A stretch of DNA of 64,000 nt from Haliea sp040222615 (GTDB lineage: Bacteria; Pseudomonadota; Gammaproteobacteria; Pseudomonadales; Halieaceae), in assembly GCF_040222615.1 (NCBI RefSeq), contig NZ_JAVKCQ010000019.1, positions 1 through 64,000 of the forward strand, written 5' to 3'. Below are positions 9,770 through 18,538 of the stretch, piece after piece. A model generated the notes under the pieces. It did no database searches, was not told where the DNA came from, and saw nothing but the letters and a program-made list of their open reading frames with translations. Every line of letters starts with the position of its first letter. Position 1 is the first letter of the stretch. The position numbers were made by a program, and so were the translations under genes.

Positions 9770-10609
9770 TTACCCGGTCTTTTGCTGCAGCGCGGCTTTC
9801 CGTGCTTCCTCTTCTTCTTCCTCGCAGCAGAAATGGTGATCCATTTCCAGGGCCGGTGACGCGGACGAGGGCCGCCCCACCACCCGGGCGGGGACCCCGG
9901 CCACGGTGGTGTGCGGTGGTACCTCTTCCAGCACCACGCTGCCGGCGCCGACCTTGGCGCCATCACCCACCCGGATGTTGCCCAGGATCTTGGCCCCGGC
10001 ACTGATCAGGACCCCATTGCCGATCTTCGGATGGCGGTCCCCGTCTTCCTTGCCGGTGCCACCCAGGGTGACGGACTGGAGGATGGAGACGTTGTTGCCA
10101 ACCACCGCGGTCTCGCCGATCACCAGCCCCGTGGCGTGGTCCAGCATGATGCCGTGGCCCAGCGTCGCCGCGGGATGGATGTCGACCGCGAACTCGGCCG
10201 AGACCCGGTTCTGGAAAAACAGCGCCAGCGAGTGGCGCCCGCGCTGCCACAGCCAGTGGGCCACGCGGTGGGTCTGCAGGGCATGGAAGCCCTTGAAGTA
10301 GAGGAAGGGAATGTAGAGCTCGTGGCAGGCGGAGTCGCGGTCCTCGACTGCCAGCAGATCGGCGCGGATGGCCTTGCGCAGGCAGGCGTCGTCCTTGAAT
10401 GCTTCCAGAATCACTTCCCGCAGCAGCAGGGAGGAGGCCGTCGGGCTGTCCAGCTGGCTGGCGAGGTGGAAGCTGAGCGCGCATTCCAGGTTGTTGTGAT
10501 TGAGGATGGTGGCGTGCAGGAAACTGGCGAGGATGGGCTCCTCCGCCGCGTGCTGGGTGGTTTCCCGCACAATCCGGTCCCACACCGGATCAGATTTTTT
10601 GGGTGACAT
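9770..10609 (-). CDS. cysE: Serine O-acetyltransferase
   Basis: It acetylates serine with acetyl-CoA, committing it to cysteine synthesis. The 279-residue protein has the alpha-helical N-terminal SATase domain (EEPILASFLHATILNH onward). The left-handed beta-helix follows, with hexapeptide turns DIHPAATLGHGIMLDHATG and GGTGKEDGDRHPKIG. The catalytic His in LDHATG is present. The Glu/Lys-rich tail is unusual but short. The start lies 1 bp after the stop of the TrmB-like gene, so the two are probably co-transcribed on the minus strand. Confidence 0.95.
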   Translation of the reverse strand: MSPKKSDPVWDRIVRETTQHAAEEPILASFLHATILNHNNLECALSFHLASQLDSPTASSLLLREVILEAFKDDACLRKAIRADLLAVEDRDSACHELYIPFLYFKGFHALQTHRVAHWLWQRGRHSLALFFQNRVSAEFAVDIHPAATLGHGIMLDHATGLVIGETAVVGNNVSILQSVTLGGTGKEDGDRHPKIGNGVLISAGAKILGNIRVGDGAKVGAGSVVLEEVPPHTTVAGVPARVVGRPSSASPALEMDHHFCCEEEEEEARKAALQQKTG

Positions 10610-10610
10610 G

Positions 10611-11291
10611 TCAGTTCCTCGTGTTCAGGTGGTCACTGTAGCCTATCCGGCCCCGATACTGCCACAGCCCCTGTCCGCTGCGACGATACTTGTCCTCAAA
10701 GCGGGTCAGCGCCGGCGCCGCCGGCAACTGCCGGATTGCGCCGCGCACCCCCGCCAGGTGCATGGCGACCCCGAACTCCTCGACGTACAGCGGCCAGTTC
10801 GACCGCAGCTCGACCAGTCCGCCGAGGGCCAGCAGGTCACGAAAGCCGGGGTGACCGTGAATCCGGCGCCGCAGATGGCGTGATTTGGGCCAGGGGTTGG
10901 GATACAGCAGGTAGTGGTAGTCCACGCGCATCTGCGCGCTGGCCAGTTGCCGCCACAGCGGTTCGCATTCCGCCTGCAGCAGCAGGTAGTTGGCATCGGC
11001 GGCGCGCACGTGCCGCTGCAGGCGATGTGCGGACCTGTCGATGCCAACCACCAGGTGCTGTGGATGACGCAGCGCCAGTTGCGCGGTGCTCATGCCCGTG
11101 CCGCAGAAGGAATCCAGTACCAGTGGCCGCCCGTCCGCCTGCAGCAGTGGCAACAGCGCGTCCCACGCGGACTGGTTGTGCGCCGCCAGCGGGCTGAGGT
11201 TGGGGTGGCTGAGGTGTCGGAGTACGGTGCGCGCAAGTCTCGGATGCAGTCCCGACTGGTTGCTGGTAACTTGCGCTGATGAAGCTTGCAC
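10611..11291 (-). CDS. TrmB-family SAM-dependent methyltransferase (tRNA m7G-type paralogue)
   Basis: A Rossmann methyltransferase of the TrmB family, which normally makes m7G46 in tRNA. Motifs are the SAM loop LDSFCGTGMST, VGIDRS, and the PNPWPKSRH active-site loop that closely resembles TrmB's PDPWPKKRH. Tyr-Pro-Asn replaces the usual Phe-Pro-Asp before Pro-Trp, so the first catalytic Asp is Asn here. I prefer the GTG at 11291 (226 residues). The frame stays open to an ATG at 11402, but that would overlap the divergent acyltransferase and add a very basic, poorly conserved segment. A true trmB may lie elsewhere, so this could be a specialised paralogue. Confidence 0.7.
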   Translation of the reverse strand: MQASSAQVTSNQSGLHPRLARTVLRHLSHPNLSPLAAHNQSAWDALLPLLQADGRPLVLDSFCGTGMSTAQLALRHPQHLVVGIDRSAHRLQRHVRAADANYLLLQAECEPLWRQLASAQMRVDYHYLLYPNPWPKSRHLRRRIHGHPGFRDLLALGGLVELRSNWPLYVEEFGVAMHLAGVRGAIRQLPAAPALTRFEDKYRRSGQGLWQYRGRIGYSDHLNTRN

Positions 11292-11326
11292 CTGGCGCCG
11301 GCTCCTGTGACAGTGGTGTGCGGCAC

Positions 11327-11355
11327 TTGAGCGCCGCCGCAGGGGTTGCCATGAT
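11327..11355 (+). promoter_or_regulatory. Possible promoter of the hexapeptide acyltransferase gene
   Basis: TTGAGC (11327-11332) and CATGAT (11350-11355) lie 17 bp apart, 40 bp before the gene at 11395. Each hexamer matches consensus at four of six positions. Confidence 0.35.
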
Positions 11356-11394
11356 AAAGCCCCGAGCCACCGCAACCAAATCCGGGTATTCGCC

Positions 11395-12132
11395 ATGCAC
11401 AAGGACCTGCGCCCCTACTGGCTGAAGAAGGCCTACCTGCGTTATCGGCGCTGGCACACCGATTACTTCCTGCGTCCCCGATGCAGCTACCTGGGTCCCT
11501 GGCATACGGTGATGAAACCCTGGTATGTCCATATTTCGGGCGCCAATATCCACATCGGTCGCTGCTTTACAGCCATCGGTGAGCCCATGCACCGGGTGGA
11601 GATCGGGGTCTGGGGCCGGGAGGAAGGGCAGGGTCGCATTCACATTGGTGACTGTGTCCTGATGAGCCCCGGCTCGCGCATCAGCGCCAGTGATGAAATT
11701 GTCCTCGGTGACGGCGTAATGTTGGCCAATGGCGCCTACGTCACGGATTCCGACTGGCACACGCTCCATGACCGCACTGCCCGGGCCGCGCAGGCGACGC
11801 CGGTGCACATAGGAGACAACGTCTGGCTGGGCGACCACGCCACCGTGCTCAAGGGAGTGACCATCGGCGCCAACAGCGTGGTGGCGGCGCAGGCAGTGGT
11901 CACCAGGGATGTACCGGCCAACGTTGTGGTGGCCGGCAACCCGGCGCGGGTGGTCAAGGAGCTGGATCCGGAGCAGGGCTTCACCACCCGCATGGACCTG
12001 TTTACCGACCCCGCCGGCGCCGCGGCATTTTTCGATGCCATCGACCGGGAAGTGCTGCAGGACAACAGCCTGCTGCGCTGGCTATGGTCCCTGCTGTACC
12101 CGGCTTCTGCCGCCAGCGGGCGCCTACAATAG
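11395..12132 (+). CDS. Hexapeptide-repeat acyltransferase (maltose/xenobiotic O-acetyltransferase type)
   Basis: A cytoplasmic left-handed beta-helix acyltransferase of 245 residues. Repeating hexapeptide turns run from IHIGDCVLMSPGSRISA through IVLGDGVMLANGAYVTD to VHIGDNVWLGDHATVLKGVTIGANSVV, with the terminal GNPARVVKELD motif of this family. The likely catalytic histidine is in the SDWHTLHDR loop. The N-terminal ~60 residues, rich in Tyr and Trp, are not the usual maltose-acetyltransferase helix, so the acceptor may be a lipid or surface sugar; that is inference. Its 3' end overlaps srkA by 9 bp (convergent). Confidence 0.8.
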   Translation: MHKDLRPYWLKKAYLRYRRWHTDYFLRPRCSYLGPWHTVMKPWYVHISGANIHIGRCFTAIGEPMHRVEIGVWGREEGQGRIHIGDCVLMSPGSRISASDEIVLGDGVMLANGAYVTDSDWHTLHDRTARAAQATPVHIGDNVWLGDHATVLKGVTIGANSVVAAQAVVTRDVPANVVVAGNPARVVKELDPEQGFTTRMDLFTDPAGAAAFFDAIDREVLQDNSLLRWLWSLLYPASAASGRLQ

Positions 12133-13110
12133 GCGCAGCGGTTCTTCCTGCAGCGCGGAGAGCTGCTCCCGCAATTCGAGGATGTGATTGGCCCAGTAGC
12201 GCTCGCTGTTGAACCAGGTGAAGCTGCGGGGAAAGGCGGGGTCGTTCCAGCGCCGCGCCAGCCAGCCGGCGTAGTTGATCACCCGCAGGGTGCGCAGGGA
12301 CTCAATCCAGCGCAGCTGGCGTGGCTCAAAGTCAAAGAACTCGTTGTAGCCCTCCACCAGCTCGGCGAGCTGCAGCTCGCGCTCATGGCGCTCCCCGCTG
12401 AGGCACATCCACAGGTCCTGGATGGCGGGCGCCATGCAGCAGTCGTCCAGATCGACAAAGTGGGCGCAGTCATCCCGCCAGAGGATATTGCCCACGTGGC
12501 AGTCGCCGTGGACCCGGATCAGGTCGGGGCCGCGCACCCCGCCGTAAATGGCGTTGACCTCGGCCAGCAGGTCGCGGGTCAAGGTGCTGTAGGCGGGCTG
12601 CAGGTCCCGGGGAATGAAGTGTTCCAGCAGGTATTCCCGGTTGCGGGTCAGCATGTCATCAATGTTGAGGGTGGGCCGGTGGCTGAACCGGGCGCTGGCG
12701 CCAACCGCGTGAATCCTGCCCAGGGTGCGGCCCAGGACGAGCAGGCTGTCCATGTTGTCCAGCTCCGGCGGATAGCCGCCGCGGCGCGGGAACAGGGCGA
12801 AACGGAACCCCTCAAAGCTGTGCAGGCTGTTGCCATCGCGGTCGACCAGCGGGGCCACCACAGAGATCTCTGCCGCCTGCAACTCCAGGCTGAAGGCGTG
12901 CTCCTCTGCGATCTGTTCATCATGCCAGCGACCCGGGCGGTAGAACTTGGCGATCAGGGGCTCCCCATCCTCGATGCCCACCTGGTAGACCCGGTTCTCG
13001 TAGCTGTTGAGCGCCAGCAAGCGTGCATCGCAGGGGTACCCGGCTGATTCGACCGCATCGATGACCCGGTCCGGGGTCAGGCGGTCGTAGGGGTGTTCCG
13101 CGTGGTTCAT
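12124..13110 (-). CDS. srkA: Stress response kinase SrkA (YihE)
   Basis: A cytoplasmic aminoglycoside-phosphotransferase-fold Ser/Thr kinase that in E. coli protects against stress-induced death. Starting at ATG 13110 gives 328 residues, the E. coli length; the longer frame to 13137 adds nine basic residues with little support. The catalytic HGDCHVGNILW loop and the metal-binding HFVDLDDC motif are intact, and the ALNSYENRVYQVG nucleotide segment is typical. It lies 60 bp downstream of the comF homologue on the same strand. Confidence 0.92.
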   Translation of the reverse strand: MNHAEHPYDRLTPDRVIDAVESAGYPCDARLLALNSYENRVYQVGIEDGEPLIAKFYRPGRWHDEQIAEEHAFSLELQAAEISVVAPLVDRDGNSLHSFEGFRFALFPRRGGYPPELDNMDSLLVLGRTLGRIHAVGASARFSHRPTLNIDDMLTRNREYLLEHFIPRDLQPAYSTLTRDLLAEVNAIYGGVRGPDLIRVHGDCHVGNILWRDDCAHFVDLDDCCMAPAIQDLWMCLSGERHERELQLAELVEGYNEFFDFEPRQLRWIESLRTLRVINYAGWLARRWNDPAFPRSFTWFNSERYWANHILELREQLSALQEEPLRLL

Positions 13111-13170
13111 CGCCTTGCTCCGGGTCCGGGGCCGCATCGCACCGTGCCGTGGCTCCCGGCGGGCAGTGTA

Positions 13171-13893
13171 TCAGCTCCCCGGCGCCGGTGTGCGGGCCAG
13201 GCACCAGAGCTGGACATCGGCGGCACCGGCTCCCTTGAGGACAGTGGCGATGGCCTCGGCAGTGGCGCCCGTGGTCATGACGTCGTCGATCAAAGCGATG
13301 CGCAGCCCGCCGAGATCGCCGCGAACCTGAAAGGCCGCCGCCAGGTTGGAAGCCCGTTGCCGGGCGCTCAAACTCGCCTGGGGCGGTGTTGCCCGCCGGC
13401 GCCGCAGAATGTCCGTGCGCAGGGGCAGGGAAGCCAGTTGTGGCTGCCGGGCGCGGATCTCCAGGCCCAGCAGCGCAGCCTGGTTGAAGCCGCGCCACAG
13501 CAGGCGCCGCCAATGCAGGGGTACCGGTAGCAGCAGGTCACGGTCCGTCGGCGGGGTCACCCAGGCCTGCCACAGCGCCGCCAGCAGCCGGGTCAGGCGG
13601 GGTTCGCGCTGGAATTTCCAGCGGGAGATCAGCAACGCGAGATGAGGTTCATAGACCAGTGGCGCGATTACCCGGTCAATGGCGGGTAGCTGCTCCGAGC
13701 ACTGGCTGCAGAGTCCACCGGCAGTGGCGGCCAGCGGCAGGGCACAGCGTTCGCAGGCACGGTCGTTGCCTTGCAACCGGGTGAAGCAGTCAGCGCACAG
13801 GGGTAGCGGACTCTGGCTGCGCAGCTGGCACAGCAGGCAGTACTGCGGGAATACCGCATCCAGCAGGGCAGTCGCGACGCTGTTAACCTTCAT
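13171..13893 (-). CDS. ComF/GntX family phosphoribosyltransferase-like protein
   Basis: A 240-residue ComFC/GntX-type protein, linked to DNA uptake or use in naturally competent bacteria. The N-terminus has a zinc-ribbon pattern (CLLC, CADC, CERC and CSQC). The C-terminal half has the PRPP-binding loop ALIDDVMTTGAT of type I phosphoribosyltransferases. It is divergent from bioB with a 72-bp gap, the classic comF/gntX-bioB neighbourhood of many gammaproteobacteria. The exact biochemical role of the family remains unsettled. Confidence 0.9.
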   Translation of the reverse strand: MKVNSVATALLDAVFPQYCLLCQLRSQSPLPLCADCFTRLQGNDRACERCALPLAATAGGLCSQCSEQLPAIDRVIAPLVYEPHLALLISRWKFQREPRLTRLLAALWQAWVTPPTDRDLLLPVPLHWRRLLWRGFNQAALLGLEIRARQPQLASLPLRTDILRRRRATPPQASLSARQRASNLAAAFQVRGDLGGLRIALIDDVMTTGATAEAIATVLKGAGAADVQLWCLARTPAPGS

Positions 13894-13905
13894 GGCGCTC
13901 CCGAG

Positions 13906-13933
13906 TTGACAGTGGTCGCTGCGGGTTTATCAT
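13906..13933 (+). promoter_or_regulatory. sigma70 promoter of the biotin operon
   Basis: A perfect -35 TTGACA (13906-13911) and TATCAT (13928-13933, five of six) are separated by 16 bp, 33 bp before bioB. This is the best promoter match seen in the window. It lies where a BirA operator would be expected, but I could not recognise a clear BirA site. Confidence 0.75.
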
Positions 13934-13965
13934 GTGATTCCTGTTGATCGCGCCGAGACCACGCC

Positions 13966-15033
13966 ATGACCGCCCCCTCCACTGCCCCCGCTTCCATCCG
14001 CAACGACTGGTCCCGCGGGGAAATCGAAGCGCTCTTCGCCCTGCCCTTCAACGATTTGCTGTTTCGGGCCCACAGTGTTCACCGGGCCTATTTTGACCCG
14101 AACGAGGTCCAGGTCAGCACATTACTTTCCATCAAAACCGGCGCCTGCCCCGAGGACTGCGCCTATTGCCCCCAGAGCAACCGCTACGACACCGGGCTGG
14201 AGGCGGAAAAGCTGATGGAGGTGGAGAAGGTGCTGGAGCAGGCCCGCGCCGCCCGGGACAGCGGCGCCACCCGCTTCTGCATGGGCGCCGCCTGGCGCTC
14301 TCCCAAACAGCGGGACATGCCCTATGTGGTGGCCATGGTGAAGGGCGTGCGCGATATGGGGCTGGAAAGCTGCATGACCCTGGGCATGCTTACCGGGGAG
14401 CAGGCCAAAGAACTGGCTGACGCCGGGCTGGACTACTACAACCACAACCTGGATACCTCGCCGGAATACTACGGCGAGATTATCACCACGCGGACCTACA
14501 AGGACCGCCTGGATACCCTCTCCCACGTCCGTGACGCCGGCATGAAGATCTGCAGCGGCGGGATCGTCGGCATGGGCGAGACCCAGCGCGACCGGGCCGG
14601 CCTGCTGCAGCAACTGGCCAACCTGCCGGAGCACCCCGAGAGCGTACCGATCAACATGCTGGTGCGGGTCGAGGGCACACCGCTGGCGGCGGAGGAAGAC
14701 ATGGATCCCTTCGACTTTATCCGCACCATCGCCGTGGCCCGTATCCTGATGCCCGCATCCCATGTACGGCTGTCCGCCGGGCGCGAGGAAATGAACGAGC
14801 AGATGCACGCCCTGGCCTATTTCGCCGGCGCCAACTCCATTTTCTATGGCGAAAAGTTGCTCACCACCCCGAATCCCCAGGCCAACAAGGACATGACCCT
14901 GTTCGGCCGCCTGGGCATTCGCCCCGAACAGCGCCAGGTCAGCGAGCCTCCCGCCGTTCCCAGCCCGCAGTTCTACGACGCTGCCGCGGTGCAGCAAAGC
15001 GGGGCACAGCCATCCCGCCAGGCGGCGTACTAG
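13966..15033 (+). CDS. bioB: Biotin synthase BioB
   Basis: This radical SAM enzyme inserts sulfur into dethiobiotin. The 355 residues carry the CxxxCxxC cluster motif CPEDCAYCPQ near residue 65, and the substrate and cluster regions TRFCMGAAWR, YYNHNLDTSPEYY and SVPINMLVRVEGTPL. The ~30-residue C-terminal tail after FGRLGIRPEQ is variable in the family. It is first in bioB-bioF-bioHC-bioD, with bioF 17 bp downstream. Confidence 0.98.
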   Translation: MTAPSTAPASIRNDWSRGEIEALFALPFNDLLFRAHSVHRAYFDPNEVQVSTLLSIKTGACPEDCAYCPQSNRYDTGLEAEKLMEVEKVLEQARAARDSGATRFCMGAAWRSPKQRDMPYVVAMVKGVRDMGLESCMTLGMLTGEQAKELADAGLDYYNHNLDTSPEYYGEIITTRTYKDRLDTLSHVRDAGMKICSGGIVGMGETQRDRAGLLQQLANLPEHPESVPINMLVRVEGTPLAAEEDMDPFDFIRTIAVARILMPASHVRLSAGREEMNEQMHALAYFAGANSIFYGEKLLTTPNPQANKDMTLFGRLGIRPEQRQVSEPPAVPSPQFYDAAAVQQSGAQPSRQAAY

Positions 15034-15049
15034 CCGCCCGGGAGCGTTC

Positions 15050-16216
15050 ATGGAGGCCTTTCCGCAGCGCCTCCGGGCGGTGTTGGAAGAGCGCCGCGCG
15101 GCCGGCTTGTACCGCCAGTGCCAGACCCTGGAAAGCGGCCAGGGGCCTGTGGTCCGGGTGGACGGGCGGGAATACCTGAATTTCTGCAGCAACGATTATC
15201 TCGGCCTCGCCTCCCACCCCAAAGTCATAGCCAGCCTGCGGGCGGCGGCTGCCGTCTGGGGCGTCGGCAGTGGTGCCTCGCATCTGGTGTGCGGCCACAG
15301 CGCGCCGCATCGGGCGCTGGAAGAGGCGCTGGCGGAGTTTACCGGGCGGCCGCGTGCGCTGCTGTTCTCCAGCGGCTACGCGGCCAACACCGGCATCCTG
15401 CAGGCGCTGCTGCAAGCCGGTGATACCGTACTGCAGGACCGCCTCAACCACGCCTCCCTGCTGGATGGCGGCCTGCACAGCGGCGCCCGCCTGCGCCGCT
15501 TCGCCCACAATGACTGCGACGACCTCGCCCGCAAGCTGCAGCAGTCTCCCGGCCCGGCCCTGGTGGCGGTGGACGGCGTGTTCAGCATGGACGGCGACAG
15601 CGCACCGCTGGCGTCTATCGCCCGCATCTGCCAACAGCGCCAGGCCTGGTTGATGGTCGACGATGCCCACGGCCTGGGGGTGACCGGCGCGACCGGTGCC
15701 GGCAGCGTCGAGGCCGCGGGCCTGGGTAGCGGCGACGTGCCGGTGCTGATGGCCACCCTGGGCAAGGCGCTGGGTACCTCGGGCGCCTTTGTCGCCGGCG
15801 ATGAACTGCTGATAGAGGCCCTGATCCAGAGTACCCGCAACTATATCTATACGACTGCGATGCCGCCGGCGCTGGCCGCTGCCAGCCTGACCGCCCTGGG
15901 TCTGCTGCGGGAAGAAGCCTGGCGCCGGGACCAGTTGGCCGCACTGGTCGCTCAGTTCCGCCGCGGTGCCGCGGACCTGAGCCTGCCGCTGATGGGCTCG
16001 GACAGTGCGATCCAGCCCCTGGTGGTGGGCGATGCAGAACGCGCCGTGCAGCTGAGCCAGCAACTGCGGGAGCGCGGCATCCTGATCAGCGCCATCCGCC
16101 CGCCGACGGTACCCGCGGGGACCTCGCGCCTGCGCGTCACCCTGAGCGCGGCCCACACCGCGGAGCAGGTAGAACGCTTGCTGAACGCGTTGAGTGAAGT
16201 CTGGCCCCGTGCCTGA
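15050..16216 (+). CDS. bioF: 8-Amino-7-oxononanoate synthase BioF
   Basis: A PLP enzyme condensing pimeloyl-ACP with alanine in biotin synthesis. The 388-residue protein has the fold-type I alpha-oxoamine synthase signature: FCSNDYLGLASHP near the N-terminus, GSGASHLVCGH, DDAHGLGVTG, and the PLP lysine in TLGKALGTSGAF. Its stop overlaps the start of the downstream bioHC gene, indicating translational coupling. Confidence 0.97.
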   Translation: MEAFPQRLRAVLEERRAAGLYRQCQTLESGQGPVVRVDGREYLNFCSNDYLGLASHPKVIASLRAAAAVWGVGSGASHLVCGHSAPHRALEEALAEFTGRPRALLFSSGYAANTGILQALLQAGDTVLQDRLNHASLLDGGLHSGARLRRFAHNDCDDLARKLQQSPGPALVAVDGVFSMDGDSAPLASIARICQQRQAWLMVDDAHGLGVTGATGAGSVEAAGLGSGDVPVLMATLGKALGTSGAFVAGDELLIEALIQSTRNYIYTTAMPPALAAASLTALGLLREEAWRRDQLAALVAQFRRGAADLSLPLMGSDSAIQPLVVGDAERAVQLSQQLRERGILISAIRPPTVPAGTSRLRVTLSAAHTAEQVERLLNALSEVWPRA

Positions 16217-17783
16217 ACGCCTGGTTCGCCCGGAATATTTGCCCGCGACGGGCATCTCGCGCTGCGAGCTGGTGCTGCTGCACGGCTGGGCCGGCGGGCG
16301 CGACTGCTGGCGGTCGCTGCTGCCGGCGCTGCGGCCCTGGGCCAATGTCACCCTGATCGACTGGCGGCCGCCAGCGGTAGAGGACGGGCTGCAGGCCCTG
16401 GCCGCGGAAATTCTCGCCGCCACCCCGGCGCGGGCTGCCTATGTGGGTTGGTCGCTGGGCGGGCAGCTTGCGACCGCGCTGGCGACCATCGCGCCGGACC
16501 GTGTTGCCGGGCTGGTCACCATCGCCAGTAATCCGTGTTTCACCGCCCGGCCCGGGTGGCCAGGCCTGCCGCCGGCAACTCTGGGGTCCTTTGCCGACGA
16601 GCTGGCGGGGAACCCGTTGAGAACCCTGCGCCGTTTTGCCGGCCTCCAGGCCCGGGGTGCGAGCCGAGAGCGGGCGCTGCTGCGCGAACTCCTGCGCGGC
16701 GGCGGAGACTGGTCCGCGGGTGCGCTGGCGACCGGCCTGCAATGGCTTGCGGATGTGGACACGCGCCCGGGACTGCAGCGCCTCGCCTGCCCCCAACTGC
16801 ACCTGCTGGCGGGCACCGATGCCCTGGTACCGGCACAGGTGGCGACGTCGCTGGCTGCGCTGCTGGCTGAAATTCCGGACGCCGCGGTCCGTATCCTGGA
16901 TGCGGATTCCCACGCCCTGCCCCTGGCGGCACCGCTGCTGCTGGCCGACGCGCTACAGTCTTTTCTCGCACCGGCGGCGGCAGTGCCGCCCTCCTCCACT
17001 GCGACGCCCGTCGCCAAGGGCGACATCGCTGCATCCTTCAGTCGCGCGGCGGAACGCTACGACAGTGTTGCCGCCCTGCAGCGGGACGTCGGCCAGCGGC
17101 TGCTGGCACGTATTGCCGAGCTGAAGCAGTCTGCGATTCTCCTCGACCTGGGCTGTGGCACCGGGTATATCCAGGCGCAGCTGCAAGCCCGCTTTCCCCA
17201 CAGCCGCTATCTGGGTATGGATATCGCCGAGGGTATGCTGGCCTACGCCCGCGCCCGCCATCCCGGCACTGGTAGCTGGCTGGCTGGCGATGCGGAAGCC
17301 CTGCCGCTGGCCTGTGAGTCTGTCGGCCTGGTCTACAGCAGCCTCGCGTTTCAGTGGTGCTACCGGCCGGACCTGTTGTTTGCCGAGCTGGCGCGGGTGT
17401 TGGAGCCGGGCGGCAGCTGCTTCTTCAGTACCCTCGGGCCAGCGACCTTGCAGGAGCTGCGCCAGTCCTGGGCGGCCGCGGACAGCAGCCAGCACGTGAA
17501 CGGTTTTCTGCCCGCGGAGGACCTGGGGGCTGCGGCAGCTGCCGTGCGCGGTGTACGCCTGCAGCTGCACAGCGAGCGTATCGTCCTGCGCTATGGGCGG
17601 GTCGGCGAGCTGCTGGGAGAACTCAAGACACTGGGCGCCCACAACATGAATCGCGGTCGGTCCGGGGGCCTGACGGGCCGGCGGCGACTCGCGGCCATGA
17701 TGCAGGCCTATGAGGACTGGCGCGAGCCGGCCGGGTTGCCGGCCACCTACGAAGTGCTCTACGGCCATCTGGAGAAAACATGA
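16194..17783 (+). CDS. bioC: BioH-BioC fusion (pimeloyl-ACP methyl ester esterase / malonyl-ACP O-methyltransferase)
   Basis: One 529-residue protein joins the two enzymes that bracket pimeloyl-ACP synthesis. Residues ~1-260 are a BioH-type alpha/beta hydrolase with an N-terminal LLHGWAGG oxyanion strand, the nucleophile elbow GWSLGG and a final DADSHALPLAAP catalytic His region. Residues ~275-529 are a BioC methyltransferase with FSRAAERYDSVAALQ and the SAM motif LDLGCGTGYI. Pro/Thr/Ser residues link the two. Such fusions are catalogued as BioHC in Saccharophagus and Teredinibacter. The start is GTG 16194 or GTG 16209, both inside the end of bioF. The ATGA at the end is shared with bioD. Confidence 0.93.
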   Translation: MKSGPVPERLVRPEYLPATGISRCELVLLHGWAGGRDCWRSLLPALRPWANVTLIDWRPPAVEDGLQALAAEILAATPARAAYVGWSLGGQLATALATIAPDRVAGLVTIASNPCFTARPGWPGLPPATLGSFADELAGNPLRTLRRFAGLQARGASRERALLRELLRGGGDWSAGALATGLQWLADVDTRPGLQRLACPQLHLLAGTDALVPAQVATSLAALLAEIPDAAVRILDADSHALPLAAPLLLADALQSFLAPAAAVPPSSTATPVAKGDIAASFSRAAERYDSVAALQRDVGQRLLARIAELKQSAILLDLGCGTGYIQAQLQARFPHSRYLGMDIAEGMLAYARARHPGTGSWLAGDAEALPLACESVGLVYSSLAFQWCYRPDLLFAELARVLEPGGSCFFSTLGPATLQELRQSWAAADSSQHVNGFLPAEDLGAAAAAVRGVRLQLHSERIVLRYGRVGELLGELKTLGAHNMNRGRSGGLTGRRRLAAMMQAYEDWREPAGLPATYEVLYGHLEKT

Positions 17784-18457
17784 GTACAACGTTCTTTGTC
17801 ACCGGCACCGATACCGAAGTGGGCAAGACCGCGGTCAGCTGTGCGCTGCTGCACGCCGCCCGGGCGCGGGGGCTGACTACCGCCGCAGTCAAGCCGGTAG
17901 CCGCGGGCTGCGATGCTGACGGTCATAACGAGGACGCCCTGGCACTGCAGGCCGCGATGACTCTTGAGCTGCCCTACGCCCAGGTGAACCCGGTGGCCCT
18001 GCAACCCGCGATAGCGCCGCATATCGCCGCCGCCCAGGCCGGACGCAGCCTCAGTGCGGACCGCCTGGCGGGCCTCTGCCGGGGAGTCATGCACAGCGGA
18101 GCGGACCTGGTGCTGGTGGAAGGGGCCGGCGGCTGGCGGGTGCCGCTGGGGCCCCGCGAGACCCTCGCCGATGTGGCCGTTGGCCTCGGCGTTGACGTCA
18201 TCCTGGTGGTGGCCATGCGCCTGGGTTGTATCAACCACGCCCTGCTGACCGCAGAGGCGATCCGCGCCGACGGCCTGCGCCTGGCCGGTTGGGTTGCCAA
18301 CCAGCCGGGAGCAGCGATGGCCTGTCACGCTGAAAATCTGGACACATTGCAGCGCCTGCTGCCGGCTCCCCTGCTGGGTGAGTTGCCTTTCATTGCGCCA
18401 TTCGATGCGCAGACTGCTTCTCAATATATTGATTTACCGAAGCTTTTCAGTATGTAA
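17780..18457 (+). CDS. bioD: Dethiobiotin synthetase BioD
   Basis: It closes the ureido ring of dethiobiotin using ATP and CO2. The 225-residue protein has the P-loop GTDTEVGKT at the N-terminus, the KPVAAGC substrate strand and VEGAGGWRVPL. The start overlaps the end of bioHC by 4 bp (ATGA). It is the last gene of the operon; bioA is not in this window. The stop codon sits inside a perfect 18-bp palindrome. Confidence 0.96.
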   Translation: MSTTFFVTGTDTEVGKTAVSCALLHAARARGLTTAAVKPVAAGCDADGHNEDALALQAAMTLELPYAQVNPVALQPAIAPHIAAAQAGRSLSADRLAGLCRGVMHSGADLVLVEGAGGWRVPLGPRETLADVAVGLGVDVILVVAMRLGCINHALLTAEAIRADGLRLAGWVANQPGAAMACHAENLDTLQRLLPAPLLGELPFIAPFDAQTASQYIDLPKLFSM

Positions 18458-18468
18458 GTACTTACATA
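18451..18468. promoter_or_regulatory. Perfect 18-bp palindrome, candidate operator
   Basis: TATGTAAGTACTTACATA is fully self-complementary with no spacer and overlaps the bioD stop. There is no T-run, so it is not an intrinsic terminator. The size and symmetry suit a TetR-type repressor site. It lies about 70 bp upstream of the candidate -35 of the acyl-CoA dehydrogenase gene, an unusually distant position for simple repression. Confidence 0.55.
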
Positions 18469-18538
18469 TATTTCGCTTGGGGCGATGGATGCAGCCGGCT
18501 CAATGGCCCCGGCCTGCGCCGTCTGCCGCAAAAGATAT

